Of a stretch of 64,000 bases of DNA, positions 22,925-35,649 are shown in pieces. Origin of the DNA: Serripes groenlandicus (Eukaryota > Mollusca > Bivalvia > Cardiida > Cardiidae). The stretch is taken from assembly GCA_031761405.1 (NCBI GenBank), contig JASEVX010000008.1:72394723-72458722 (forward strand), given 5' to 3'. A program made the translations under genes and the position numbers. Position 1 is the first letter of the stretch; every line of letters begins with the position of its first letter. The notes under the pieces are model-generated. The model ran no database searches and was not told the origin of the DNA. It saw nothing but the letters and a program-made list of their open reading frames with translations.

Positions 22925-23036
22925 ATCTTTTTCCTAAACTTGACTGCAACAGCTACTAAAACAATGACACTCACCACCAAAACGATCAAACCAACTTTTA
23001 AACCTATGTTAGCATAAGGTTCATCTGTTCCTGAAG
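22925..23036 (-). CDS. Transmembrane exon (left assembly copy)
   Basis: A 112-bp exon reads on the minus strand between TTTTGTTCTCTAG and GTAAGTA. It enters in phase 1 and leaves in phase 2. The peptide is SGTDEPYANIGLK followed by an unbroken hydrophobic run VGLIVLVVSVIVLVAVAV (18 residues) and KFRKK, the normal order for a type I membrane protein: short stalk, helix, basic stop-transfer. Phase 1 entry fits the phase-1 donors of the EGF exons; phase 2 exit fits the tail exon. It is too short for standard ORF listing. It is identical to 33,356-33,467, so probably one genomic exon represented twice. Confidence 0.8.
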
Positions 23037-23077
23037 CTAGAGAACAAAATCTTATGTTAATCTAAACATATACTTAC

Positions 23078-23189
23078 ATCTTTTTCCTATGATAGACTGC
23101 TAGACCTATTTATAGCAAAAGCGCCAGTACAGCGATCGTTAAACTAACTATTAAACCTGTGTCATTATTTGGTTCATCTGTACCTGAAA
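23078..23189 (-). pseudogene. Duplicate transmembrane exon with an in-frame stop (left copy)
   Basis: This lies 41 bp upstream, in gene order, of the intact TM exon and has the same length (112 bp), phases, acceptor context (TTTTGTTCTATAG) and donor (GTAAGTA). It reads SGTDEPNNDTGLIVSLTIAVLALLL, then TAA, then IGLAVYHRKK in the same frame. Everything but one codon is still exon-like, so this is either a recently dead duplicate or an alternative exon that truncates the protein within the membrane helix. It is repeated at 33,509-33,620. Confidence 0.75.
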
Positions 23190-23847
23190 CTATAGAACAA
23201 AATCTTTGGTTTGAAAAACATAAATCAACTCTTTCATGCATTTTGAAAATATTGCTGCATGAGAAGAAATTGCTTATAACGAATTATTTTTGTCTTTTGC
23301 CGAAATGTTTCCAACTGTTCAATGATCATACTTTTATTTACTAAGAATTTTAATATTTTCACCAACATATTCTCAAGATTGCAGATTTGTTGTATGTGGG
23401 AAAAGTGGGGTTAGATGAGACTTGCCACACACAAAACAGAACTTCAGGGGTTTAAATGAGCTTGACTTTCTGGGGTTTAAACGAAATTGTCACATAAAAC
23501 CAAGAGGTCCAAGATGGCCCTAAATCGATCACCTAAGTCATAGTATAGTAGCGAATATTTAATTGCAAATATCTGGAATATATTTTCATTTCCCCCATTT
23601 CTGATGCCATCTCATCACAACAGTCAAATATATTGGTATATACACATCTTTAGTGTGTGTATGCCACGTGACATTGACGTCAAAAATGCTACGGCGGACA
23701 GCAATATTTATGTTCGGTTTAGAAATAAAAACAAAGGTACCTTTTTATTTCTTCATCATTTTTAATTAAACATGGTGCAGTCTACGCCACTTACAGCGCC
23801 CTATCTTCGGTTTTTAACGGAGTTTGATAAGTAGTTTAGTTTCTTCA
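23190..23847. other. Intronic or non-coding stretch to the gap
   Basis: It contains a hairpin-family remnant (about 23,255-23,410, ending TTGCAGATTTGTTGTATGTGGGAAAAGTGGGGTTA) and a repeat start (AACCAAGAGGTCCAAGATGGCCCTAAATCGATCACCTAAG, 23,499-23,540). No exon is recognised. Confidence 0.45.
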
Positions 23848-24047
23848 NNNNNNNNNNNNNNNNNNNNNNNNNNNNNNNNNNNNNNNNNNNNNNNNNNNNN
23901 NNNNNNNNNNNNNNNNNNNNNNNNNNNNNNNNNNNNNNNNNNNNNNNNNNNNNNNNNNNNNNNNNNNNNNNNNNNNNNNNNNNNNNNNNNNNNNNNNNNN
24001 NNNNNNNNNNNNNNNNNNNNNNNNNNNNNNNNNNNNNNNNNNNNNNN
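23848..24047. other. Assembly gap (200 N)
   Basis: Exactly 200 N bases, a round placeholder length and not a measured gap. The base before it (23,847) corresponds to 34,278 and the base after it (24,048) to about 13,690, so nothing need be missing here. Confidence 0.98.
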
Positions 24048-26159
24048 AGGAATATTTCTGTGATTTTATTTTTTTCAATTTGGTTTATTAATTTCGGTGA
24101 AGTTGTTTATAGGAATGTGTGAACGACGATGACGGACGATTGAATGATCACAAAGATCACCCCACACATTGTGGCTCAGGTGAGCTAAATATCATTTACA
24201 TAAAATTCTAAGATAAATTAAAATGACACATAAATTCATGCAGCTTTTAGAAATTGTATATCACAGATAAGTAAAATATATTAATCACAAACCATAGGGA
24301 ATACCGTGTTGAAGTAGTGATACAGGTTTAACTAGTGTTCTACTATGGCGTGGAAGAATTCGGATATCTCGCGAGACCAGGTCTAGAGACCAAATTTTCC
24401 CCACGCACCGGTAGTAGACAAAAACTTAAACCTGTAGCGCTAACTGCAAAATAATGTTCCTTATTTGTATTATACATGTACCATGTTTAACTTTTAAGAC
24501 AAAATAAAGGAAAAAAATACAAAGTTACATATTTATTCTAAATAAAGAAATATCTAAATTACACATAAACTATACTTAATGATTGGCGTTTTAACCACGC
24601 CTAACCACCTCATTTTGAATGATGTATAAGCATATTTCAATGACGTCATAATTGTATGTCAGTGATGTAACCATTACTATATTTTGGTACAGTCATCATA
24701 TACTGAATTTTTAATTCCGTCATGTTTTAAACTGTACATGATCACCTGCTATATTTGCACCGGGGAAATGTGCAGGTATATGATAAAGCCTTATCGCTCA
24801 CCTAAGTTAAGCCTCAGTTATTGCAAAAGGAATTTCATCAGCAATTCCTTGTCTTTTGTCAAAATATATTCAAAAGTTATCTGCTGCAGTTTCACCAAAA
24901 TTTAAATTTGTATGTGTTGGCGATGTATTTCGATCAATGGCTTGAACACTCTGTCATAGAGGATAATATTATTTATATAAAATCAGACCAAAGCTTTTAG
25001 AGAAGGAAGATTTTCAAAAATTGCATTATATGCATGATTTAAATGGAAACAAGACCCACCACTACCCGACTTTATAACCCGTTTCCATCTTAAAAATCCG
25101 TAACCATCTAATTTTGGACGAGTCTAGATACGGCTTGAACATATTCGAACAAGGGAAATTAAGTTAAAGAAAAACATTTGTTAAACTTTCTTTCTATTTG
25201 GTTTTCAAAGTTTACATCAGACGAAAAATTCCTTAGAAATTATTTTTAAATCAGATCAGTTATTTCAGAGGAAAAAGATATATCTACGACAGAAAATGTC
25301 TGGAAAAACATTGAGCCAAAAAGTTACACACAAAATTTAAAACAGCCAATAAATCCCCAATAACAATAGCAATCCATGGAATACTGTGATTGCTAAATAA
25401 AAGTCAGACAATGGACGCACAAAAGAAATTAAAAAGGAACATAATTTAAAAATAGCAGGCTACAGTTATGTTGCTGCTATTGTCTCCATTTAAATGGAAA
25501 AAAATCCAACTACCCGACTTAATAAACTAATTTCTATCTTAAAAAACCGTACCCATCTTAATTGTTGACGAGTCAAGATTGAACAATCACAGTCAGAAAA
25601 TTATCTTAAATTCGAACAAGGAAATAGGTAAAAAACCCATTGTTAACTTTTTCAAAGAGAACATCAGACGATCATGACTTCTATCACATATCTCAACAGA
25701 TTAATGATGAAAATTCATTAACATTTTAACATAAATTGGACTATCCCATTTCCACATGCAGACCATTTTAACAAATCTGCAGCAGAAAACTCCTGAAAAC
25801 ACTGAGAAAAAGGAATGATTGATTGATTGATTGGGGTTAAAAGCGTTTTTAACAATTACTATCACGGCGGCCAGTTTCACCTACTCATGCATTTCCTGGT
25901 TTTCTCACACCAGTACTCAAGGACAACACTATTCCCAAGCAACTGGCTGCTTTTCCACAAACGACTTAGCCCATTTGTAGAAGACCGAATGACGCAAGTC
26001 GCATTGACTTTTGACATTCGTCGGGAAAATGTTTGCGTGAACATTTTCCTCTTTTGTCAACGATATTTAAATGTGTTATGTGGGAATACGCATTATGAGA
26101 AAATGTAGTTGGATTGAAATAATTCTTATCAAAAAAGATTTGTTATAATATAACACTGT

Positions 26160-27006
26160 TCAGATTTCAATGTTACTATTTAAATCAATGAATTGGTTAT
26201 TCAAGTCATTAAGGCGGATCAGTACTTGATCTATTCTCAATTTTTGCGGAAACTCTTTCCTTTCTCCCTTCCTTTCTTTGCTTTTTTGTGTCAGTTGGTG
26301 GCATTGAATTTTCACAAATAGTGACAGTCTCCCTCAGTTGGTGTTGTCCTTGGGTTATGTTGATTTATTGGTTCTGGAGAACAGGGTATTTCGTTGTTTT
26401 GATAAATGTCACCAGTCGTTTTAGCGTTCAGTGTTCCAGTTGGTTTCAATTTTACTATTTAACCCAATTTGGTTATTCAAGTTCATTAAGGGGGATCAGT
26501 ACTTGATCTATTTATCACATTGTTGTGGACCATCTTTTTCTTTCTTCTTCTTTTTTTGCTTTTTGTGTCAGTTGGTGGCATTGAACTTTTCACAAATAGT
26601 GACAGTCTCGTCAGTTGGTGTTGTCCTTGGGTTATGTTGATTTATTGGTTCTGGAGAACAGAGGTATTTCGTTGTTTTGATAATTGTCACCAGTCGTTTT
26701 GCGTTTCAGATGTTCAGTTGGTTTCAATTTTACTATGTTAACCCAATTTGGTTATTCAAGTCATTAAGAGGATCAGTACTTGATCTTAATTATCAATTGT
26801 TGTGGAAATCTTTTTCTTCTTCTTCTTTTTTTGCTTTTTGTGTCAGTTGGTGGCATTGAATTTCACAAATAGTGAACAGTCTCGTCAGTTGGTGTTGTCC
26901 TTGGGTTATTGTTGATTTATTGGTCTGGAGAACAGGGTATTTCGTTGTTTGATAATTGTCACCAGTCGTTTTGCCTTCCATGATCCAGTTGTTGTATGAC
27001 AACTTT
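26160..27006 (-). pseudogene. Tail exon, frameshifted copy in the right segment
   Basis: Same exon as 15,774-16,605 with the same acceptor and stop, but 847 bp long because of added bases. Single-base indels inside all three repeat units break the frame; only MSYNNWIMEGKTTGDNYQ and short later pieces read through. As the change type matches that across 24.0-29.3 kb generally, sequencing error at a contig end is the simpler explanation, and the left copy should be used as the gene model. Confidence 0.75.
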
Positions 27007-30000
27007 CTAAAGAAAAAAACACACTGTGGAAAAATTGAACAAGAGCTAAACGGAGGACAGCGCGCTTGACTTTTGCGCGCTTGTTAATAAACGAAACTTT
27101 TTGGGGTGGTACATAAAACCATAACCAAAGTACTTCGTAAGCTTAACAAGGGTAATCTATCTCAATAAATTATGTACAAATGGCTGTTAGTGGAAGTTAT
27201 GATGAAAATACCATATTTGTTTAAGCTATATCTCTAATGGTTTTGAAAAAAGTTGATTTGGTATGAAAAACTTAACCATAAATCTAGGTCGAAAAAGGGC
27301 AATTAATTTCTTACAAAATCATTGACAGAGTTATGTACTCTTGTTTGTTAAATGAAGTAATGATGGTGAACATGTGTTGTAAGTTTCAAAGCCCAATATA
27401 TCTAATGGTCTGGGAAAAAACAAGAGGGCCATAATAGCCCTAGATCGCTCACACGGAATTATGCAATGTGATTTCTAATGAAAAAACCACATCAAGACAA
27501 TTACTCTGACAAGATTCAAAATGCAACTTCCAGAGTGTTAAGATCATTTCTCTTCATAGTGAAACCTATTTTCATACCTGATATCTCTCATATTCGTATA
27601 TGGGCTAGATATAATCATGACAACACTCTGACAAAGTTTCAACTTGCTCAAAGTTAAAGCCAGCCTTTTGAGTTTTAACGATAGTTTCCTTCAATTTGGC
27701 CTAGTGACCCTATTTTTTTAACACCAATATGACCCATATTCAAACTTGGCCTAGAATATCATTAAGAAACAAAATATGACCCCGAAGACCCATGTTCGAA
27801 CTTGACTTATATATCATCAAGACAGCCATTCTGAAAAATGTTCAACATGCTGAAGATAAAAATGCGATTTTCCTTCAATTTGACTAGTGACCTAGTTTTT
27901 AATCCGATATAGCCAGGGCCTCAAACAGGTGGGCTCAAAAAGGTGATACAATAAACTAAACAATGTGTGACGCCACGAGCAGCTAAGTTTTTCCTCGAAA
28001 AGTCGAGCTAAAATAGCTTGTTTCACATTGATAAGTGACAGAAAATAATTATGAACAAGAAGGCTAAGATGGCCCTTAATCAATCACCTGAGTTTATAGT
28101 AGAGACGCAAATGAACTGCTAATAAAGATGAACATTTGATCAAGGGTAACGGTCATTTGTATTAATGCATTGAATCTTTGAAACAATTTCAAAGAGGACC
28201 ACCACATGAACATTTATTGAAGTTCGGTCGATATTGGTCCATTGTTTAAGAGGAGATGTCTTTGAGAAGCTAACAATTATTTTACACATTTCTGATGTCG
28301 CCTGGCAGCTTTCGATTTCAACCAATCAATATGGCTTGAACACAGTATGTCAAAAGTAGGTCCAGTGTGTCAATAAATAAAAACTCCTGCTAAACTATCT
28401 TGAATCAGACGAAAACTTTTATTAGAATGAATTTTAAAGTTTTTTGGCCCCTTTTCTGATGCCATTTGGTTGCCAGGATTTTCAACCGATCTCTAATTGT
28501 GTAGATATTCACTCTTTGAACACTCCGCAGCAAACAAAGTTCTGTATATAATTTATATCCTGGAGCACCACTCATATGATTTCTATAGATTGGCAGTTCC
28601 TCGACCCCCCCCCCCCACCCCCCCCCCCCAACACACCCTTTCTGAAGCACCAGCAATCAAAGTTCTTCATAGCAATTTAATCTTGGAAAGCTTTTGAAAA
28701 GGACCACGAAGAAGAAGGATACATTCCTATGAAGTGTTGGTTAAAATTGGTCCTAGTGGTCTAGGATGAGATGTTGTTTAAAAACTTTAAGTTACCAACG
28801 AAGGACGACAGACGACGGAACAGAGATTGATCAGAATGATAACAGACGGCTTTTTATGAATATTTCTATAGACGTCTGCTGCAGTTGAGTTAAATATGTA
28901 TTCATGTGGGAAAAATATAATGGGCAATTTAGATGAATGAAATTCTTATCTCAAAATGATTTGTTCAACATGTAACAATGTTCAGATTTTCAAGTTTAGA
29001 AAGTATTCCGACCATAAGTTTGATTTTAACTTGACCATCTAAACATCTAAACCCAGTAAATTGGTTATTCAGGTCATTAGGGGACAGATGAAACTTTATT
29101 CCATTATTAATTGTTGGCAAAAATACGTACTTTCCGCTTGTATTTGTGCTTGTTGTGTCAGTTGGTGGTATTGATATGTTCAACGAATAATATCAGTCCC
29201 CCTCAGTGGCCCGATATCTTCGGATGGTGTGTAAAACCAGCATATTGTGTACGTGCATAACAACTTTCTATAGAGAAAAAAAAGTTACTTAATAAGCACT
29301 TTTAATAGCCGAAAAAAGGAGAAATAATTCTTACAAAAACCTTCACTGAATTATGAACTCTTGGCTCTTGGTGGCGGTAATGATGGTTAATACAAATTTT
29401 AATTGTTTGAGCTATATCTCTAATAGTTTTGAAAAATTTGATTTGGTGTGAATAACTTTACCAAAATTCTAAATAAAAAAAGGGCCATAATTCTTTTTAA
29501 AAAACCTTGACAGAGCTATGTACTTTTGTTGATGGAGATATAAAATGGTAAATACGTATTGTAAATACATAAGCTATATCTGTAAAGGTTTTGCAAATCA
29601 AATATGGGGTTGTATGAAACACTTAACCACAATTTTAAGTCTAAAAGGGGCTATCTTTCTTACAAAAACCTTGACAGAGTTATTTACTATTGTCTATTGA
29701 TGGAGGTAAAGATGGTTAACAAGTGTTTTAAGTTTCAAAGCAATAAATTAACCAAGGTGTGATGCCAACGCCAATGCCGAGTCGAGTAACATAACTAGCC
29801 TTTTCTTCGAAAAGTTGATCTAAACATAGCTTGTTTCACATTGAGAGTGACAGACAATCTTTATAAACAAGAGAGCTTAGATGGTCCTTAATCAATCACC
29901 TGAGTTATAGTATAGAAACCAATGCTACTGATAATAAAGGTGAACATTTGATCAAGTGTAAAAGACATTTGTAATAATGCATTAACTATTTGAACAATTT

Positions 30001-33000
30001 CAAAGAGGACCAACACAGAGACATTACTTTGAAGTTCGGTTGATTTTGGTCCATTGGTTTAAGCGGAGAGGTCTTTTGAAGCTTAAAGTTTCTTTTACCC
30101 ATTTCCTGATTTCGCCTAGCAAATATCATGTTCAACCAATCAATATGGCTTGGACAAATTATGTCCACTGTCAATAAAGTAAAACTCTCGCAAAACTAAC
30201 TTGAAAGTAGACCAAAACCTTAATAAGAATGGAATTTGTAAGATTTGTCATTTTTACCCATTTTCTGATGTCATCGGATTGCTATGTTTTTCAACCAATT
30301 ACAATTGCTTGAACAAATTGTGTAGAGAGGCATTCTAGGAACAAATTATCTTAGAATCAGACAAGCGGGTTTATAGGAGAAGAATTTTAAAATTATCTTT
30401 CTCTCTATTTCTGTTGCCGCAGCAACCACAGTTCTGTATATAATTTATATATTTGAACAATTTTGAAAGAAGACCCTCAAAGTAACGTTTCTATTAAGTT
30501 TGGCTGAAATTGGTCCAGCGGTTAAGGAGAAGGCATTTGTAGATAAAGGTTTTTTTTACCGATTTTCTGATACCGCTTGGTTGCTATGTCTTTCAATCAA
30601 GCATTATTGATTTGAAAAATTATGAAGAGAGTTACTTAAGTAACAATTATACACATCTAACATGAAATCATTAAAACAATTTTATTAAAACCAAATCTTA
30701 AAAGAATTGTAGCTTTAATTTTTTTGTAGAGGGGAAGCCAAGGACAATTTCTATCAAATAATACTGGAATCAGACAACGGATTCAGAGAAGAAGAATTTT
30801 AAAGATTGGCAGTTCCCGCCCCCCCCCCCCCCCCCTCCCCTTTTAATGCAGCAGCAATTAAAGTTCTTCATATAAATTAAAGCTTTGAACAGTTTTAAAA
30901 GAGGACCATGAAAAAATCATTCCTGTAAACTTTGGTTAAAATTGGTCTAGTGGTCTAGGATGTAATGTTGTTTAAAACTTAAAGTTACCGACAAAGGACG
31001 ACAGACGACGGACAGAGAGTGATCAGAATAGATCACCTTGAGCCTTCTGACGGGGGTTTTAAAGAAAATATTTCGACCGAAAAAAAGGAGTTTAAATGCA
31101 ATGATGCAAATTTATCGGATAATATACACACATGTGACATTGCATTAACAACAGATTAATGATGAAAATTCATAACATTTTAAAATAAATTGACTATCCC
31201 ATTTCCACATGCAGACGCATTTTAACAAATATGCAGCAAAAGACGATTGAAAACACTGAGGACAAAGAAAAAATTGTTTTGCATGAACATTTCTCCCTTT
31301 TTTCATCGACATTTTAAAACATGTAAAATCCTTAAATAAATTTGCAGCAGATGCCTTTGAAATATATGAAGGTAAACATATGAAAAATCTCTATATGAAA
31401 GTTTGATGGTTAAATTCCTCATGAGAAACAACAGCATTTTATGAATATTTCTAAAGACGTCTGCTACAGGCGAGTCAAAATATGTATGCGTGGGGGAAAA
31501 GATTAATGGGAAATTGTAGATGAATTGAGATTCTGATCTCAAATGATTTGTTCAATAGTAAACAATGTTCAGAATTCAAAGTTTAGAAATGATTTAACCA
31601 TTAAGATTGATCTTTAACTTTACCATCAATTTAAACATCTAAACCAGTGAACTGGTTACTCAGGTCATTAGGGGACAGATAAATACTTTAATCTAAATTT
31701 TTGGCAAAATTATTTACTTTCCGCTTGTGCTTGTTGTGTCAGTTGATGGTATTTTATCTTGAAACAAATTATCTTGGAAACAGACAAGCGGGTTCAGAGA
31801 AGAGGAGTTTTAAAGTTATGGCTTTTTCTGAAGCCGCAGCAACCAAAGTTCTGTATATAATTTATATCCTGGAGCACCACTCATATGAATTTCCATAACA
31901 AAAAAGAGTCCACCTTACATAGTGATATTTTTAGAGTGCTTTGCATGCTTTTAAAATAACGCTGGGAAAAATATGTCATTTCTTGAAGACTAGAGGTACA
32001 GTTTTGAGACATATTTCGGAGAAAAGAGCAATTTGTTTTTCAACATCAATTTCAGTTGTCTGCTGCAACAAAGGTTTTTTGTATCAAGAAAAGGCTCCAA
32101 CTGGGATTGACACAGTGTATGCACATATCATCCCAGTGTAACTAATGTTCAACCTGGCCATTGTATGCACATATCACCCCAGTGTAACCAATGTTCAAAC
32201 TGTCATTGACACAGTGTATGTACATATCACCCCAGTGTAACCAATGTTCAAACTGTCATTGACACAGTGTATGTACATATCACCCCAGTGTAACCAATGT
32301 TCAAACTGTCATTGACACAGTGTATGTACATATCACCCCAGTGTAACCAATGTTCAAACTGTCATTGACACAGTGTATGTACATATCACCCCAGTGTAAC
32401 CAATGTTCAAACTGTCATTGACACAGTGTATGTACATATCACTCCAGTGTAACCAATGTTCAAACTGTCATTGACACAGTGTATGTACATATCACCCCAG
32501 TGTAACCAATGTTCAACCTGGCCCATGAGTAAATAAGCAAACGCAAGAATGCATGAAAATGACTATTGTTAGCACAAATACAGAGTAAACCTACTACAAA
32601 CTGATCTCTATCTGCAATTATTATTCTAGAGGATGATCTTCATCTGCACTATCTAATGACCAAGAGTCTGATCTGTAGCTGCACTATTAAGTAATGTAGA
32701 TGCTGATCTCTATCTGCACTACCTCTAATTAATGTGACCTAAAAACATGTTTCCATTTTAGGAACAGTTGGTTGGGAAGGATTGTAGAAAGTTCCAATGC
32801 AGTGCAAATATAAGTTACTGAAATATGGAAGATAATATAGTTGTGCGCAAAACTTTAACCAGAATTTCTAAGTGAAAGAAGGGCTATAATAATATGCAGG
32901 ATACCGTTATGTAACTTGATTATTTACATAGGTGTGAAAGTTGGGAAGCATTATAGTTAGTTTCAATGCAATATATCAAGTAGTAACTTAGCTACGGTGA

Positions 33001-33355
33001 ATATATTTACTTGCATGCACAACCTTAACCAATGTGTGACGTGGATGCCGACGCAGACGACAGGTTGAGGTACAATAGCTCTTCTATTCTCTGAATAGTT
33101 GAACTAAAAATCAAATTCGGGCCTGCAGGGAAATGGTCCACATATGGATGAATCCAGTCCGATAAGAATTACCCTTTCCAACACACAGATGGAATCTGAG
33201 GCATTCTGCAGCAGATGGCTTTTGACACAAATGTTTTCATCTCTATTCATCAGGAATTCTTTCATTTATAGAAATTTTCCCATTCTTCACAAAGATGGTT
33301 TTTAATGTTGTCTGCTGCAGATTTGTTGTTTAAGTTTATCTGAATGTATACTTAC

Positions 33356-33467
33356 ATCTTTTTCCTAAACTTGACTGCAACAGCTACTAAAACAATGACA
33401 CTCACCACCAAAACGATCAAACCAACTTTTAAACCTATGTTAGCATAAGGTTCATCTGTTCCTGAAG
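33356..33467 (-). CDS. Transmembrane exon (right assembly copy)
   Basis: Identical to 22,925-23,036, including acceptor, donor and phases (1 in, 2 out). This copy is on the same contig as the EGF exon at 35,333-35,491, about 1.9 kb upstream in gene order. That EGF exon's phase-1 donor base G plus CT gives an Ala codon and then SGTDE. A transcript joining EGF, TM and tail exons would encode a Ser/Thr-rich stalk, one membrane helix and the basic-repeat tail. Confidence 0.8.
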
Positions 33468-33508
33468 CTAGAGAACAAAATCTTATGTTAATCTAAACAT
33501 ATACTTAC

Positions 33509-33620
33509 ATCTTTTTCCTATGATAGACTGCTAGACCTATTTATAGCAAAAGCGCCAGTACAGCGATCGTTAAACTAACTATTAAACCTGTGTCATTATT
33601 TGGTTCATCTGTACCTGAAA
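33509..33620 (-). pseudogene. Duplicate transmembrane exon with stop (right copy)
   Basis: Identical to 23,078-23,189. As it precedes the intact TM exon in gene order, splicing must skip it, or it yields a form truncated within the helix. Its borders are as good as those of the intact exon, so regulated use cannot be excluded from sequence. Confidence 0.75.
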
Positions 33621-34965
33621 CTATAGAACAAAATCTTTGGTTTGAAAAACATAAATCAACTCTTTCATGCATTTTGAAAATATTGCTGCATGAGAAGAAA
33701 TTGCTTATAACGAATTATTTTTGTCTTTTGCCGAAATGTTTCCAACTGTTCAATGATCATACTTTTATTTACTAAGAATTTTAATATTTTCACCAACATA
33801 TTCTCAAGATTGCAGATTTGTTGTATGTGGGAAAAGTGGGGTTAGATGAGACTTGCCACACACAAAACAGAACTTCAGGGGTTTAAATGAGCTTGACTTT
33901 CTGGGGTTTAAACGAAATTGTCACATAAAACCAAGAGGTCCAAGATGGCCCTAAATCGATCACCTAAGTCATAGTATAGTAGCGAATATTTAATTGCAAA
34001 TATCTGGAATATATTTTCATTTCCCCCATTTCTGATGCCATCTCATCACAACAGTCAAATATATTGGTATATACACATCTTTAGTGTGTGTATGCCACGT
34101 GACATTGACGTCAAAAATGCTACGGCGGACAGCAATATTTATGTTCGGTTTAGAAATAAAAACAAAGGTACCTTTTTATTTCTTCATCATTTTTAATTAA
34201 ACATGGTGCAGTCTACGCCACTTACAGCGCCCTATCTTCGGTTTTTAACGGAGTTTGATAAGTAGTTTAGTTTCTTCAAACACTTCCATGAACCTTTCCT
34301 CAACATTTATTAAGATTACATAATTTGTTCTAGTCATATTTAATGGTTGAAAAAGGCAGCCGCCAGGTAGCATCAGAAAAGGGCTGATCTATTTGCTTCT
34401 TTACCATAATGCGGGTGATCGATTAAGGATCATCTTGGACCTCATGGTTTTAACCTCGTTCATTATAAATGTATTTCTTGATTTTCTGAAAGTCTTTACT
34501 TTATTATTTTCTGTTCTTAATAATAGACGACAGCAATACGAATTTCAAATACGTTTTGATAATGCAAAAAACATGACTTTAACATTATTATTGTCTAGTC
34601 AATTATTTATAAATCCTTTTTTATGGCCAAAGTATGGTTGACGGATCGGGTCTTTCGTACAAAATCATTTCGGTCTTGACACTATTAAATGTGTCATTAG
34701 AACCCCTACAGGCATTTTGCTTGCGTTCTGCATATTGTTATGCATCATTGACATAAGAGCGCTCACCATAATATAATGTTAAACATGAGTAGATTGTTAT
34801 TTTCATTATAAAAAAGGAAGGAAAGAATGAAAGTAATTTAACATGTCGTAGGGTTCAGTTTATGTTCGAAATTAAGTTTGAAATTATACAACAATTTTAA
34901 TGAAATTTAAATGTTAAGCTGATATTATATTTCGAGGGTGGTTGACAAATAATTATATTAATCCT

Positions 34966-35285
34966 TTCCCACATACAACAAATCTACAGTAGATAAAAAT
35001 AAGTGATACATACATAAGGTTTTATCATTGAATAGAGTTGTAAACATTGTGGCAAAAGGACAAATTACTCATTAAAAGCAATTTTTCCTTTGGCGACAAT
35101 GTTTTCAAAGGTTTCTTGCTACAGATGAGCCTGACTGAATGTACCTGCATGAGAGAAAGGGTTAAGGTTGGTTTCAACTTTATTCAATTATAATACTATG
35201 TATTTATAAAGATATTTCACATATTTGCAAATATGTTTTCAAAGTCGTCTGCTGAAGACTTGTTGCATGTGGGAAAGTGTTAAAG
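34966..35285. repeat. Hairpin repeat family copy (compound)
   Basis: CCTTTCCCACATACAACAAATCTACAGTAGA, then GTGGCAAAAGGACAAATTACTC against CAATTTTTCCTTTGGCGACAATG, a GAGAAAGGGTTAA terminus near 35,163, and a second right end TCAAAGTCGTCTGCTGAAGACTTGTTGCATGTGGGAAAGTGTTAA at 35,283. One copy appears nested in or abutting another. It ends ~50 bp from the EGF exon donor. Confidence 0.6.
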
Positions 35286-35332
35286 GTTACGATTGGTTTT
35301 CACAGAGAACTCCTCAATTATACAATACAAAC

Positions 35333-35491
35333 CGTTGTCAGCAGTGCTTGAACTTGTGCTTGTGCTTGGGCTTATGATTGTACAGTTTGTCCCAGTGAAT
35401 CCTGAGGCACACGTGCATGTATAGGATGTACCGCTAGTTACACAAGTGCCTCCATTTACACACGGATTGTTGGTGTTGTTACATGAGTCAT
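35333..35491 (-). CDS. EGF-like domain exon
   Basis: A 159-bp exon reads on the minus strand between TTTATTTACAG and GTTTGTAT, phase 1 at both ends, the symmetrical phase usual for EGF modules. It encodes one complete EGF-like domain with Cys at residues 4, 11, 17, 26, 28 and 37 (C-x6-C-x5-C-x8-C-x-C-x8-C) and the family signatures NNPCVNGGTC and ASGFTGTNC. No Ca-binding N-terminal D-x-D/N-E motif is present. The domain is followed by a Ser/Thr/Pro-rich stretch (SPSTSTSSSTADN) that could be an O-glycosylated stalk. EGF modules act outside the cell in adhesion or ligand binding; which applies here cannot be told. It lies 1.7-2 kb before the two TM exons. The ORF scan misses it because of its length. 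Confidence 0.88.
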
Positions 35492-35649
35492 CTGTAAATA
35501 AAGCAAAGCAAATAATAATAATCGAATAGGAAATATGAAATTAACTAAGCCAAAATATGGTAAATCTCTTTGAATGAAAGTGAATTATTTGAAAGGCGTT
35601 GAAAACATTGATGTATAAGTAGCAATTTCTTAATTTACCAAAATGTTTT

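Larger units (their letters stand above)
13690..23847. repeat. Left copy of a ~10.2-kb segment repeated across the assembly gap
   Basis: This segment matches 24,048-34,278 from end to end. From about 18,886 to 23,847 it matches 29,317-34,278 with a constant offset of 10,431 and no difference I could find. The outer half (13,690-18,886) also matches, but with many single-base insertions and deletions that shift the offset from about 10,357 to 10,431. The copy ends exactly at the N run. The likely cause is an unmerged overlap of two contig ends (see findings), so features inside should be counted once. Confidence 0.9.
24048..34278. repeat. Right copy of the ~10.2-kb segment
   Basis: It corresponds base for base to 13,690-23,847. 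From 24,048 to about 29,317 it carries scores of single-base insertions and deletions relative to the left copy, many in homopolymers; from 29,317 to 34,278 I found none. It contains the foldback (about 24,310-24,450), the tail exon in frameshifted form (26,160-27,006), both decayed tail exons (about 29,084-29,270; 31,621-31,753), the dispersed repeats, the 53-bp array (32,107-32,521) and both TM exons. The short ORFs here duplicate those of the left copy and are not separate genes. Confidence 0.9.

Noticed and set aside
23824..24078. ORFs spanning the N run
   Set aside because: They consist almost wholly of unknown residues.
29986..33775. ORFs identical to those at 19,555-23,344, suggesting a conserved gene pair
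   Set aside because: Identity is due to the duplicated assembly segment, not selection.
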